A program made the position numbers and the translations under genes. A model generated the notes under the pieces. That model was not told the DNA's origin. It did no database searches and saw only the letters and a list, made by a program, of their open reading frames with translations. This document shows positions 7,797 to 17,320 of a DNA stretch of 64,000 bases, piece after piece. The stretch comes from Asticcacaulis sp. AC402. Lineage in GTDB: Bacteria > Pseudomonadota > Alphaproteobacteria > Caulobacterales > Caulobacteraceae. Position 1 is the stretch's first letter; each line of letters opens with the position of its first letter. The DNA lies in contig NZ_AWGC01000023.1 of NCBI RefSeq assembly GCF_000495835.1, forward strand, positions 46,881 to 110,880. The letters run 5' to 3'.

Positions 7797-10660
7797 GGCT
7801 CCCCCGGAACCGTCCTGGCGCGCAGGACGTTGTCGGGCTTGAGATAGCGCTTGGCCAGGACATGGATGTCGCCCTGGGTGATGTCCATGTATTGGCGGTA
7901 CTCGCCGACCCGGTAGTCCCACAGTACCGGATTGCCAAACAGTCCCGCCAGGGTGCGTTGCCAGTCCTCGTTGTTCTTGAATTTATCGCTGAGGTACTGG
8001 ACCATCGGATTGCGCGCGCGCTCCAGTTCGTCGGAAGCTACGCCTTTCGCAACGATATCGGCGGCGATCCTCAGCACGGTGTCATGGAAGACCTGATCCT
8101 TGTCAGGCGGTATCGTCCCCTGGGCAGACATATATCCGAAACCCTTCATGGTCTCCGACGCCGTCAGACCGACATAGCCGTCATAGGCCATACCCTGGCG
8201 CTGGCGCAATTCCTCGTCCAGACGGGCATTGAAGACCTCCGCCAGGATCATCAGTCCGCGGGTGTCGTCGGTATTGGTCAGAGCGTCCGTCGCCGGGAAG
8301 ACCACAAGCGAGATCGACTGATCGGCGCGGCCTTCGTGGTAATAGACCTGCTGCGTGCGGTCGGCCGGCAGTTTGACCTGCTCGGCGCCCGGCGCCACGG
8401 TCACCGTGTCCGGCACCTGGGGCAGGTTGCCGAAGGTCTTGCGCACCTGGTCCACTGCCGCGTCCTCGCGGATGTCGCCAGTAATGGTGATCTCAACCGG
8501 CACGCCGGTCAGGGTGCGGCGATAGATGGCGGCGATGTCGTCGGGTTTGCGCTGGGCCATCACCGGCTGGGCGGGCAGGACGTAGCGCGGGTCGTTGCCC
8601 GCCAGCCAGGCTGACGTGGCAAAGCCCATGGTCATGTCGGGCGAGCCGCGTACCTGCTGGTACATGTAGTCGAGCGCCAGGCGGACGTTTTCGAACATTT
8701 CCGGCCGGTAGCCGGGATCGACCGTAAAGGCCATCAGCAACTGCATCTGGGCGGCGAAGCTGTCACGTGTGGTGTAGCCGGTCATAACGGCAGCGCTTTC
8801 CTCCAGATCGTAGGCGAAACTGACCGTCTTGGTCGACATCGCCTTGTCGGCCTGGACCCGCGACAGCTTGCCCAGGCCGCCGTCGCCCAGGTCATAAAGC
8901 TCAAGCTGAGCGAGGGAGATGTTTTCCGCCGGCGAGAACAGGCGGTAGCCACCACCGAACCGCACCTTGACGATGATCTGGTTCTTGACCAGGGGGCTCG
9001 GCCGGATATTAACTCTGACGCCGTTCGACAGGGTGTAGTGGGTGTAGCCCAGGGTCTTGACCCTGGTCTTGTCAATGACGCGCGCACCCGGGCCGAAGTC
9101 GGTATAGGGCCAGGCAATGCTGCCGCCCTGGACGGTCGGACCGGTATCAATCGTCGCCCCGGCTTCGGCAAAGGCGGCCGTCAGCGCCGCCTCGTCCATC
9201 ACGGCGGGATCTTCGCCCTGGCGGCTCAACAGCACGGCATCACTGTTGAAAATGATCTGGATCTTGTCGTTCACGGCCGCGATCGTGAGGGCAGGCTTGA
9301 CCCTTGCCCAGTCGCTGCGCAACTGAGGTGCGGTTTCAAAGACATTGTCATAGACCAGACCCGACAGGATCTCCTCGGCGATGTCGTTGCTGAACCTTGT
9401 CTGGTAGGTGCGGACGAAGTTCTCCATCTGGGCGTCCGAGGTGGCGATGTAGTCGGTCAGCTCCGCCGCCGTGATGCCCTCGGCCTTCAGCCGGTTGACC
9501 ATGCGCAGCGCCTGGAGGTAGGCCTCCTTGTGACGTCCCGGCTTGGGCACCACCCACAGGCTGGTGACGTTGCCGCCCAGACGGCTGTTATCGTAGCCGA
9601 CATTGGCGCTGAGAAAGGGCGCCGCCGGATCTTCGGCGGCGCGGCTGAAGCGCTCGTTGATCACGGTCACGCCGACATTCTTCAGGTAGCCGGTCGTCCG
9701 CGAGGTGATCGAATCCGGATTATCGATATAGGGCCGGAACCAGGCGGCGCCGAGACCGTCATACAGGTTCTTTTCGCTGTAGACGACGGCACGCACACCT
9801 TCGACCGGCGTCGGCGTATAGCTGAACAGCCTGATGGGCCCGGGCCGCGCCGGTTTCCAGTCGCCGAACACGGCGCGGACCCGTTTTTCCATCCCGGCGA
9901 CGTCGAAATCACCGACAACGACCAGCACAGCCAGTTCCGGCCGGTACCAGTCCTGGTAATAGTCGACCAGGGCCTGGCGCGGGGCGGTGCGGATGCTGTC
10001 CAGCGTGCCGATGGGATTGCGCTGGGGGTACAGGGCGTCGGGGTAGGCAGCTTCCAGCATGACCTGCTGGCCGCGCGACGCCGGTGAGGCGCGCATCCGC
10101 TCCTCACCCAAGATGACACCGCGTTCATGCTCGATGGCGTCGGCGTCAAACGTCAGGTTGCCGGCGATCTCGCGCAGGATGAACAGGGCGCTTTCGATCG
10201 GCTGCAGTTCGTTGCTGGGCAAGTCGAGGACGTATTTGGTGGTTTCGTAATCCGTAAAGGCATTGACATCCGAACCGAAGCCGAAACCCTCCTTCTTGAG
10301 GATCCGTGCCAGCTCACCGTCGGTCAGTTTGGCCGAGCCGCGGAAGGCCATATGCTCGACGAAATGGGCCATGCCGCGCTGGTCGTCGCGTTCCTGCAGC
10401 GACCCGGCGGCGATCTGGAAACGCATCGAGGCGCTGCGTCCCTTGGCCGTATTGCGGTAAATGACATAGCGCATGCCATTGGCCAGTCGGCCAAAGCGCG
10501 CGTCTTCGTCCGGCTTGAAATCGGCACGGCTGTGCGGCCAGTCGGGACCGGCCATGGCTTTCGCCAGCGAATCCGCGGCCTGGGCAGGCGCCGCAGCCAT
10601 CGCCACGCAGAGACCGAGGGCGGCGAGCCCTCTCAAGACGCGCCCGAACATATTACGCAC
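7793..10660 (-). CDS. M16 family zinc metallopeptidase (periplasmic)
   Basis: 955 residues. The signal peptide is cleaved near APAQA-ADS. There are two M16 halves, each with an active-like and a C-terminal domain. The inverted zinc motif HFVEH is at about 99-103, with the downstream Glu in ERGVILGEE (about 179-187); the second half lacks HxxEH, as usual for pitrilysin-type pairs. The start is GTG 10660 (GGAACG upstream) or ATG 10651. Length fits the 900-970 residue class common in Caulobacterales. It probably degrades peptides in the periplasm. Confidence 0.9.
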   Translation of the reverse strand: MRNMFGRVLRGLAALGLCVAMAAAPAQAADSLAKAMAGPDWPHSRADFKPDEDARFGRLANGMRYVIYRNTAKGRSASMRFQIAAGSLQERDDQRGMAHFVEHMAFRGSAKLTDGELARILKKEGFGFGSDVNAFTDYETTKYVLDLPSNELQPIESALFILREIAGNLTFDADAIEHERGVILGEERMRASPASRGQQVMLEAAYPDALYPQRNPIGTLDSIRTAPRQALVDYYQDWYRPELAVLVVVGDFDVAGMEKRVRAVFGDWKPARPGPIRLFSYTPTPVEGVRAVVYSEKNLYDGLGAAWFRPYIDNPDSITSRTTGYLKNVGVTVINERFSRAAEDPAAPFLSANVGYDNSRLGGNVTSLWVVPKPGRHKEAYLQALRMVNRLKAEGITAAELTDYIATSDAQMENFVRTYQTRFSNDIAEEILSGLVYDNVFETAPQLRSDWARVKPALTIAAVNDKIQIIFNSDAVLLSRQGEDPAVMDEAALTAAFAEAGATIDTGPTVQGGSIAWPYTDFGPGARVIDKTRVKTLGYTHYTLSNGVRVNIRPSPLVKNQIIVKVRFGGGYRLFSPAENISLAQLELYDLGDGGLGKLSRVQADKAMSTKTVSFAYDLEESAAVMTGYTTRDSFAAQMQLLMAFTVDPGYRPEMFENVRLALDYMYQQVRGSPDMTMGFATSAWLAGNDPRYVLPAQPVMAQRKPDDIAAIYRRTLTGVPVEITITGDIREDAAVDQVRKTFGNLPQVPDTVTVAPGAEQVKLPADRTQQVYYHEGRADQSISLVVFPATDALTNTDDTRGLMILAEVFNARLDEELRQRQGMAYDGYVGLTASETMKGFGYMSAQGTIPPDKDQVFHDTVLRIAADIVAKGVASDELERARNPMVQYLSDKFKNNEDWQRTLAGLFGNPVLWDYRVGEYRQYMDITQGDIHVLAKRYLKPDNVLRARTVPGEP

Positions 10661-10686
10661 GCTGAATTCGTTCCTTATTCGTCAGA

Positions 10687-11148
10687 CTACCGGGGGTCAT
10701 CCCGATTCGAAGACCGCGGCTTTACCTCTTCGGCAACGCAGTCCTGCCCCTCGAAGCCCGAACTGACCACCTTTTGGTCCGGACTAATCACGAAGCGAGT
10801 CTCACAGTGGGTCTGCCAGGATTCAGGCGGCACCCAGACGGGCTCATAAGTCGTCACGGTCCGGGTCTTCTTCTTGCCCTTCTTGTCCGTGTACTCTTCC
10901 TGGTAGGAGCCGGTCGCCATCTGGGAATAGGAGTTGCCGGAATGGTGGGTCTGAATCCTGGTGTACACCCACATCTCGCTGCCGTCGCTCAGCGGCGACA
11001 CCCGCTCGGGCGGCCCCCATTCGACCTGAATCTGGTCGCTGTGCGTGCCGACCATCAGGTCAAGACGCTGACGATAACCTTCGGCCGTGGCGCACCCGGT
11101 CACGACGGTAACAACCGCAAGGGCGGTGACAATACTTAAGCGGCGCAT
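10687..11148 (-). CDS. Lipoprotein of unknown function
   Basis: 153 residues. The signal peptide MRRLSIVTALAVVTVVTGC ends in a lipobox (VTGC), so the mature N-terminus is Cys19. The body carries QIQVEWGPPERVSPLSDGSEMWVY, like the small outer-membrane lipoproteins that resemble SmpA/OmlA (BamE) in holding a G.P..V..L.dG...W.Y pattern. The ATG at 11148 is preceded by GGGGGA at good spacing. It reads in the same direction as the M16 gene 26 nt downstream. Confidence 0.75.
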   Translation of the reverse strand: MRRLSIVTALAVVTVVTGCATAEGYRQRLDLMVGTHSDQIQVEWGPPERVSPLSDGSEMWVYTRIQTHHSGNSYSQMATGSYQEEYTDKKGKKKTRTVTTYEPVWVPPESWQTHCETRFVISPDQKVVSSGFEGQDCVAEEVKPRSSNRDDPR

Positions 11149-11311
11149 TCTGGTTCCCCCATCTCTTGCCGCGGCCAGCCTAACAGAGTTCTGAGCGAAG
11201 GTACACGCCCCTCTTTTTGTCTCCACGAGACACTCATCCGCCCCCCGAACCTTGCCGCAGGTGCGATAAAGAAACGTTCGCAATGGCCGCCAAATCGGTT
11301 ATACCGGCGTG

Positions 11312-12661
11312 ATGTCCGAGCCTGATCCTGCCCGTTCGCCGCTGGAAGGCACCATCGCGCCTGAGGCTGCCCCCGTCCGGAAAGACCAGGACATAAGCTG
11401 GGAGACCGCGGACGCAGACGAAGATCCCCGCGACACGCGCACCTTCTTCCGCGGCCGTTTGCTGTTGTCCGTGCGCCAGTACATCCGTGACAATGGCCCC
11501 CTGGCCGCCATGCTGGCCGTGGTCTTCGTCAACCTGATCGGTTTCGGCATCATCGTGCCGCTGATCCCCTTCTTCGCCTCCAGCCTCAACGCCGAGCCGT
11601 GGCAGGTCACCTTGATGTTCAGCACCTACAGCCTGGGGCAGTTTTTCGCCGAACCCTATTTCGGCCGCCTGTCCGACCGCATCGGACGAAAGCCGATCCT
11701 GATCATCACTACGGCGATGAGCGTGCTTTTCTACGTGGCGCTGGCCTTTGCCCCCAATATCTGGGTGGCCATAGCCATTCGCTTCTTCAGCGGGCTCAGT
11801 TCGGGCAATATTTCGACCATTCAGTCCTATGTCTCCGACATCTCAAAGCCCGAGCAGCGCGCTTCACGCATGAGCCTGATCGGCGCTGCCTTTTCGCTGG
11901 GCTTCATTATCGGGCCCGTGGTCGGCAGCCTTGCGGGCCATGCCCCCACGCCGGGAAGCGAGTTCCGCCTTCCGCTGCTGACCGCCGCCATTCTGTCGGC
12001 GATCGCCTGCGTCGGTGTCTTGCTGTACGTCCGCGAAAGCCGCCAGCGCACCCAAACCGCGCCGCCCCCGCCGATCCTGCTCGCCCTGCGCGATGCCCTG
12101 CGCAACCCGGTCACTGTGCGCGTCATCCTGGCGACCTTGTGCTATATGGCGGCCTTTGCCAGCCTGGAATCGACCTTTGGTCTATGGGCCAAGGCCCGTT
12201 TCGACTGGGGTCCGCCCCAGATCGCGGCGATCTTCCCGGTGATCGGGATCACCGCCGGCATCATGCAGATCCTGCTGATGCGGCCGCTTGTACGTCGCTG
12301 GGGTGAAAGCAAGGTCCTGGCGGCGGGCCTGTTCCTGTTCGGGCTCAGCTTCGCGCTGCAGGGCCTGCATTCGGTCGAATGGCTGATCACCCCGATCGTT
12401 GTTCTGGGTACGATCGGACAGTCGGTTATCTTCTCGACTATCTGCGCCATCATTTCCATTACCACGCCCGCCGACCGCACCGGCGGCATGCTGGGGCTGA
12501 ACATGTCGACCGGCGCCATCGCACGGATAACCGGCCCGATGATCGCCGGGGCGCTGTTCAGCGCCTTCGGACCCAATGCGCCACTGTGGATGGGCGCCGC
12601 ACTGACCATCCCGGCTGCCGTGCTGGCGCTGCAGATCGGTCGGCTCAGAAAGGGAGGTTAG
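11312..12661 (+). CDS. MFS transporter (TetA/DHA1-like drug efflux)
   Basis: About 449 residues with twelve predicted membrane helices after a cytoplasmic N-tail of about 60 residues. The motif-A region reads GRLSDRIGRKPIL and helix 1 reads MLAVVFVNLIGFGIIVPLIPFFA, both typical of the TetA-like DHA1 group. A GTG three bases earlier is an equally possible start. It is coupled to the next gene (1 base gap). The drug or metabolite exported is unknown. Confidence 0.88.
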   Translation: MSEPDPARSPLEGTIAPEAAPVRKDQDISWETADADEDPRDTRTFFRGRLLLSVRQYIRDNGPLAAMLAVVFVNLIGFGIIVPLIPFFASSLNAEPWQVTLMFSTYSLGQFFAEPYFGRLSDRIGRKPILIITTAMSVLFYVALAFAPNIWVAIAIRFFSGLSSGNISTIQSYVSDISKPEQRASRMSLIGAAFSLGFIIGPVVGSLAGHAPTPGSEFRLPLLTAAILSAIACVGVLLYVRESRQRTQTAPPPPILLALRDALRNPVTVRVILATLCYMAAFASLESTFGLWAKARFDWGPPQIAAIFPVIGITAGIMQILLMRPLVRRWGESKVLAAGLFLFGLSFALQGLHSVEWLITPIVVLGTIGQSVIFSTICAIISITTPADRTGGMLGLNMSTGAIARITGPMIAGALFSAFGPNAPLWMGAALTIPAAVLALQIGRLRKGG

Positions 12662-12662
12662 C

Positions 12663-13322
12663 ATGGACGCGTTTCAGCAAGACTGGATCAAATTCCATTC
12701 CGGCTCATGGCCGATCGGCCACATTTTGCGCGACACTCCGGGCTGGAACCTGACGCGGTTCCACCTGCTGCCGGGCAAGCGCGCCGTCGCCAGTGACCAC
12801 AGCGAGTTGCGCGGACTGATCGAGCGCTACAACACGATGGCCACGGCTGTGCTGGGCGACGGCCAGCCGTGCTGGCTGGTTCTGTTGGCTTCACCCAATG
12901 AGAACGCCGCGCACCGCAAGCGCCGCATGCGCGTTGAGCGGCAGTGGAAGCTTTCGCCTGGCTGGTCGTTCTACAGCGGTACCGACACACTCACCTATAC
13001 GGTTATGTCAGGCGAGGTGATCTGGCAGCACAACCGCTTCAATCGCCTCTTCCTGCATGTTTATCAGCGCCGCCTGTGGGATGTGTTGTTTATGAACCAG
13101 GCTACGGGGGCCGTGTTCACGCCCTATGAGGCCGGCTGCGAGGTCTCGCAGCCGACGCCGCAGCAACTGATGGATGTGATTTCGGGCTATTACGGCTGGC
13201 TGCCCAAGAACGGCGACGGCTTTTTGAGCTTCAATCCGGCTCAGATGCAGGGTACGACCTTCAAGGTCAGCAAGCCGTGCAGTGAGGCGATTTCCAGCGC
13301 CGTCAAAAAGCCCGCGGTGTAG
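12663..13322 (+). CDS. Conserved hypothetical protein
   Basis: 219 residues, no signal peptide or membrane segment. It is rich in aromatic residues (WPIGHILRDTPGWNLTRFHLLPG, RQWKLSPGWSFYSG, GYYGWLPKNGDGFLSF). The ribosome-binding site AGGGAGG lies in the 3' end of the MFS gene and the gap is one base, so the two genes are translationally coupled. The family is not recognised; the RFHLLP start recalls DUF3885-like small proteins but I do not press this. Confidence 0.65.
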   Translation: MDAFQQDWIKFHSGSWPIGHILRDTPGWNLTRFHLLPGKRAVASDHSELRGLIERYNTMATAVLGDGQPCWLVLLASPNENAAHRKRRMRVERQWKLSPGWSFYSGTDTLTYTVMSGEVIWQHNRFNRLFLHVYQRRLWDVLFMNQATGAVFTPYEAGCEVSQPTPQQLMDVISGYYGWLPKNGDGFLSFNPAQMQGTTFKVSKPCSEAISSAVKKPAV

Positions 13323-13375
13323 GCGGCTGAGGGGCTCCCCCTACCGTCGTATGTCGGCGTCGTGCTTGGTCAGCG

Positions 13376-14563
13376 TTACAGCTTCAGCTTCACGCCCAAC
13401 CTGCTCAGCCCGCCGGCAACCCAGACGCAAATCAGCGCAAACACCAGCGATTTGACAAGGCCCACGCCACCCGTCACCAGCAAGTCGGGCAGGGTCAAAC
13501 CGATGGTCACCATACCGGCATAGAGCAGGTAGGGCATCAGATAACACAGCAGGGTATCGGTCCCAGCCGGTTTGACGAACGCGAACCACTTGGCCTGCTT
13601 GGCGACATCGCCAATCCAGTAGAGCACCACAAAAGCGATCAGGGTCAGGGCACTGCACAGAAACAGCCAGGCCGGCGTCGCCGATAGTTTGGAAATGCCC
13701 CAGAACTGCCGGGTATAAAAGCCGAGCGCGATCAGCACCACGGCGATCGCCGCAAAAGCCAGAGTCATGCGCAGATTGTCACCTTTGGGCTGCCACAGTT
13801 GGAAGATGCGCCCAATGACCGCCCCGCCCAGTACCAGAGCGGTCAGGGTGCCGCCAATGATGGCCTCGGGGACAACATGCAAAGCTCCCGGCACCTTGCC
13901 CGCCGCCCAGGCGATGCTCAAACCCGCAAACGCTGCCCAGGCGACGGCCAGGACGATAACCTGGCCGCGCGCCAGAACGGCGATAATGCCGGCGGCCAGA
14001 TAGGCCCAGCCGATCAGACCGAGTATGCCCCACCACTGCGGCGCCATGCGTTCGAGGCCGGCCTCACCGCCTCGGTATGTCCACGCCAGGCCCAGCAGCA
14101 CCACCGCGCCGACCAGCTTCAAACCGCGCTGAAGCCAGACATTCATGGTCTTGGGATAGCTGTTCCAGATAAGGATGAAGGCGACACAGCACAGGACGTT
14201 CCAGGCGCTGCGCGACACGCCGGTGGCATCACCGTTGATGGTTTCGCTATTGACCAGAAAGACGCCCATGACCAGCAGGGCGACCGAGCGGCTGACCACA
14301 TGCGACATCATGGTCCACGTGCTGTCACCGCGGGCGCGTCGGCTTTCGACGGCGAACGGCAGGGACAGGCCGACAATGAACAGGAAGGCCGGAAAGACGA
14401 TATCGGACAGCCCCATGCCGTCGACTCCGCCTTCGACATGCTCCAGCCACACCGGCACGCCCTTCAGCGACCACAGGTCATTGACGAAGATCATCAGCAC
14501 CATGGTCAAAGCACGCACCAGGTCAATGGCGCCAACGCGGGGAAATTGGTTCTCATTTGGCAT
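13376..14563 (-). CDS. DUF5009/HGSNAT-like membrane acyltransferase
   Basis: 395 residues with about ten helices. It starts RVGAIDLVRALTMVLMIFVND, the hallmark of the heparan-alpha-glucosaminide N-acetyltransferase-like (DUF5009/DUF1624, NagX) family, with LSDIVFPAFLFIVGLSLPFA following. In that family a membrane His transfers acetyl groups to amino sugars. The ATG at 14563 is preferred over 14593 because AAAGGGTAGG precedes it. It diverges from rpmI. Confidence 0.82.
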   Translation of the reverse strand: MPNENQFPRVGAIDLVRALTMVLMIFVNDLWSLKGVPVWLEHVEGGVDGMGLSDIVFPAFLFIVGLSLPFAVESRRARGDSTWTMMSHVVSRSVALLVMGVFLVNSETINGDATGVSRSAWNVLCCVAFILIWNSYPKTMNVWLQRGLKLVGAVVLLGLAWTYRGGEAGLERMAPQWWGILGLIGWAYLAAGIIAVLARGQVIVLAVAWAAFAGLSIAWAAGKVPGALHVVPEAIIGGTLTALVLGGAVIGRIFQLWQPKGDNLRMTLAFAAIAVVLIALGFYTRQFWGISKLSATPAWLFLCSALTLIAFVVLYWIGDVAKQAKWFAFVKPAGTDTLLCYLMPYLLYAGMVTIGLTLPDLLVTGGVGLVKSLVFALICVWVAGGLSRLGVKLKL

Positions 14564-14796
14564 TGTTTTGGACCTACCCTTTTTCCAAGGCATAACGCAA
14601 AAATTTCGTTTCGTCGAATCCAGACTTTTTAAGCGGACCTTGCCAGCCGCAACCCGGATAAAACCGCGTGTTTTGCTGCATAGACCGGAAAACGTTACGT
14701 CGAGAAAACGTCGCGTCGCCTTTGCAAGGCCAGCCGCCTCCAGACCGATCCGGCGGCGACGAACGTCCTGCGCAGATGGACTCCTTAAGACTCCGC

Positions 14797-14825
14797 TTGC
14801 ACGGGCCGGGCTTTTCCTGTATCTG
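14797..14825 (+). promoter_or_regulatory. Candidate sigma-70-type promoter for rpmI-rplT
   Basis: TTGCAC and TATCTG are separated by exactly 17 nt, about 90 nt upstream of rpmI. A hairpin (ACCCGCC 14839-14845 with GGCGGGT 14864-14870) in the leader between promoter and gene could be the L20 autocontrol target. There is no infC gene upstream here. Nothing else was found in 14594-14914. Confidence 0.4.
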
Positions 14826-14914
14826 CCCGCGTTCTTCGACCCGCCGGGCCCATGACATGCCTGGGCGGGTTCAAACCCTCACAGAGGACGGTCTTTAAAA
14901 AAGGCCGCATGGAA

Positions 14915-15112
14915 ATGTCAAAACTGAAGACCAAGTCGGGCGCCAAGAAGCGCTTCCGCTTTACTGCCTCTGGCAAGGCCAAGGCCGGCGTCGCCGGCAA
15001 GCGCCACCGTTTGATCTCGCACAACGGCAAGTACATCCGTCAAAACCGCGGTACGCAGGTGATGTCGCCGGCCGATACGATCAAGATCAAATCCTACATG
15101 CCTTACGCCTAA
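14915..15112 (+). CDS. rpmI: 50S ribosomal protein L35
   Basis: 65 residues. MSKLKTKSGAKKRFRFTASG and GKRHRLISHNGKYIRQNRG are diagnostic of bL35, a small basic protein of the large subunit. ATG 14915 gives the standard length; an in-frame ATG at 14909 (MEMSKL) has slightly better Shine-Dalgarno spacing and cannot be excluded. It is followed after 15 nt by rplT, the usual pair. infC, which often precedes it, is not here. Confidence 0.95.
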   Translation: MSKLKTKSGAKKRFRFTASGKAKAGVAGKRHRLISHNGKYIRQNRGTQVMSPADTIKIKSYMPYA

Positions 15113-15127
15113 GAGGGAGCACCACAC

Positions 15128-15487
15128 ATGGCCCGCGTTAAAAGAGGCGTAACTTCGCACGCCAGACACAAAAAGGTCCTGAAGCTCGCCAAGGGTTTCT
15201 ATGGCCGCCGCAAGAACACCATCCGCACCGCCAAGGCGGCCGTCGACAAGGCCGGCCAGTACGCCTACCGCGACCGCCGCACCAAGAAGCGCAACTTCCG
15301 CAGCCTGTGGATCCAGCGCATCAATGCTGCCGCCCGGATCGAAGGTTTCACCTATTCCCAGTTCATCCACGGCCTGACGGTCGCGGGCATTGACATGGAC
15401 CGCAAAATTCTGTCCGACGTCGCCATGCACGACGAGGCCGGCTTCAAGGCGATTGTCGCTCAGGTCCGCACGGCGCTCGCCGCCTAA
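15128..15487 (+). CDS. rplT: 50S ribosomal protein L20
   Basis: 119 residues, starting [19 protein letters not shown] with [20 protein letters not shown]. This is bL20, an early 23S rRNA assembly protein that in many bacteria also represses its own operon by binding the leader mRNA. Full family length. GAGGGAGCACC precedes the ATG. A strong terminator follows at 15510-15541. Confidence 0.97.
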   Translation: MARVKRGVTSHARHKKVLKLAKGFYGRRKNTIRTAKAAVDKAGQYAYRDRRTKKRNFRSLWIQRINAAARIEGFTYSQFIHGLTVAGIDMDRKILSDVAMHDEAGFKAIVAQVRTALAA

Positions 15488-15509
15488 GCGACCTTTCGCG
15501 AAAACATTC

Positions 15510-15541
15510 AACCCCGTCAGGTCTCCCTGGCGGGGTTTTTG
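15510..15541 (+). terminator. Rho-independent terminator of rpmI-rplT
   Basis: AACCCCGTCAGG-TCTC-CCTGGCGGGGTT followed by TTTTG forms a GC-rich stem with a T tract 22 nt after the rplT stop codon. Confidence 0.88.
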
Positions 15542-15552
15542 TTGTTTGTTTT

Positions 15553-15600
15553 CCCTCTCCCCGTAAAGAACGCGGAGAGGGGATTTTACAGCGCTCCTCC
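15553..15600. repeat. REP-like repeat family D, partial
   Basis: CCTCTCCCCG..CGGAGAGGGG palindrome of the same type as 19438-19505 and 54412-54476. Confidence 0.4.
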
Positions 15601-15672
15601 CCTGCCAGCCGATCTTCCCTTGCCATCGCGCCTCCCCATGTTAATCTACGCTTAAGTTTTAGAGGGGCGGCT

Positions 15673-16920
15673 ATGACAAGCGAAGTCTTGTTGATGAATC
15701 TTGAAGCGGTGGTCATGGGCGCGGACAGCGCCGTAACCATCATCGATCCGGGCGGCAGCTTAAGCGTTTCCCAGGGCGGCATAGAAAAGATCCATATCCT
15801 GAACGAGGCCGGACCCGTCGCGGTCATGGTCTATGGCGGCGGCGATTTTGCCGGCCTGCCGTGGAGTTCGGTCATCAGCCAGTTCCGCGAGGCGCATCCC
15901 GGCCGCCGCGGCCCGGTCAAGGACCAGGCGCAGAACCTGATCCGGTTCCTGGCCGGCAACCAACTCAACGGTGACGACAAGGCCGAGCAGATCAGTTTCG
16001 CCCGCTATATGATTGGTTTCGTCCTCGATTTCGGCGACCGATTGAAGACCTTCGGTTGGGAGGAAGGCAAGCCCGTCAGCCCTGAGGCCGCCGCCCAGGC
16101 CTTGACCCTGCTGACCCAGGACGTCATGTTTGCCGGCCGCGATGCCAAGGGCCAGCCTGTGCCACGGGCGCTACTGCCTGAGTCGCCGCGTCTTGCCCCC
16201 TTCCTGCAGGCGCATCTGGGGCCGTTTCTCGAACATTTCCTCAGCCAGATGTTAAACGGCGCCGCCTTCCCGGAAAAGCTGGTCGCGCCCCTGCGCGACC
16301 TCGCCGCCGCCTCGGTCGTCGTCGAATGGCTGCCGGGACGCGCCAGCATGTTCCTGACCGGCCTGGTCATTTCCGGTTTCGACGGCGCCGGCTCTCTGCC
16401 GGCGATGGTTCATTTCGAATTTCTGGGATCATTCGGCGGCGTCCTGAAATCCGGCCCGGTCGGCGCCATTTCGCCCAAGCCGCGCACCAATCCCATCATT
16501 GCCGCCACCTTCGCCCAGGACGACATGACCCGGGCCTTCATGTACGGCGCTACCCCCGCCTATGAGTATATCGCGCAGATGGTCAGCGCCAGCTACATCT
16601 ACCGCGAACTGTCGGCGGCGCTGAACGAAACGGCGCGCGCCAATGCCGCTGTGGCCAAGAGCCTGGCCGGTCGTCTCGACAGCCTGGCCTTCGCCGCGCC
16701 GCAGATCGGCAGCAATGTGGCGCGTCAGCAGCGCTACGATCAGTCGACGCAAAAGCTGTGGCCGTTGCTGGAAGCCGCCAATGCCGGCATATTGGCCGGT
16801 TACGCGGCCAAGTTCATGGAACTGCCGGTCATCGAACACGAACTGATGCGCGACGACGGTGTGTCGCGCCCTATCCGCATCCTGGCCATGGAACCCGGCC
16901 GGTTTTTCTGGAAGGACTGA
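15673..16920 (+). CDS. Possible Ntn-hydrolase/proteasome-like protein of unknown function
   Basis: 415 residues, no signal peptide. The N-terminus (NLEAVVMGADSAVTI, then KIHILNEAGPVAVMVYGGGDF and GLPWSSVISQFRE) follows a pattern I associate with bacterial proteins related to HslV/20S-proteasome folds: ADSAVT strand, K.H.L, VMVYG, PW..VI..FR. No processed N-terminal Thr is evident, so activity is doubtful. The C-terminal half has no recognised motif. The next gene starts 3 nt later, implying one transcript. The family assignment is tentative. Confidence 0.6.
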   Translation: MTSEVLLMNLEAVVMGADSAVTIIDPGGSLSVSQGGIEKIHILNEAGPVAVMVYGGGDFAGLPWSSVISQFREAHPGRRGPVKDQAQNLIRFLAGNQLNGDDKAEQISFARYMIGFVLDFGDRLKTFGWEEGKPVSPEAAAQALTLLTQDVMFAGRDAKGQPVPRALLPESPRLAPFLQAHLGPFLEHFLSQMLNGAAFPEKLVAPLRDLAAASVVVEWLPGRASMFLTGLVISGFDGAGSLPAMVHFEFLGSFGGVLKSGPVGAISPKPRTNPIIAATFAQDDMTRAFMYGATPAYEYIAQMVSASYIYRELSAALNETARANAAVAKSLAGRLDSLAFAAPQIGSNVARQQRYDQSTQKLWPLLEAANAGILAGYAAKFMELPVIEHELMRDDGVSRPIRILAMEPGRFFWKD

Positions 16921-16923
16921 CTC

Positions 16924-17259
16924 ATGGACAAGCCTGTAAATCCCGAACAGATCGCCGCGGACATCCTGGCCTGGCGCGAGCGCAGCGATCGTATGATCGC
17001 AACTGCCGCGCATACCGACGTCTCCCTTGGCACCACGCACCAGACCGTGCGCCTGACCCCGGACAAGCGCAGGCTGAGCGATATGTTCCGCAAGAAGACA
17101 CCGGCCTTCGAAGTCTCCGCGGCAACGATCAACCAGGCGCTGGACAGCGTCCGCAAAGGCCGCAGCGTGCGCAGTCACATTTCCGATCTGCCGGAAAATT
17201 ACGCTGGCGGCGGCCGCATGGACGTCCTGCGCCCGCGCAAGGATCGTTACCAGGATTAA
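16924..17259 (+). CDS. Small hypothetical protein, partner of the preceding gene
   Basis: 111 residues, charged and probably largely helical (EQIAADILAWRERSDRMIA, LTPDKRRLSDMFRKKTPAFEV). It begins 3 nt after the preceding stop, so it is coupled. No known domain. The spacing suggests the two products work together. Confidence 0.6.
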   Translation: MDKPVNPEQIAADILAWRERSDRMIATAAHTDVSLGTTHQTVRLTPDKRRLSDMFRKKTPAFEVSAATINQALDSVRKGRSVRSHISDLPENYAGGGRMDVLRPRKDRYQD

Positions 17260-17320
17260 CTGTCACAGCCCCTTCGTGAACAGGCAGTAGACCGGTGTAT
17301 CGTTTCCGGAAAGGCCTGCC

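Noticed and set aside
9038..10087. Long plus-strand frame opposite the M16 peptidase
   Set aside because: Antisense shadow of a well-supported gene, no recognisable domain.
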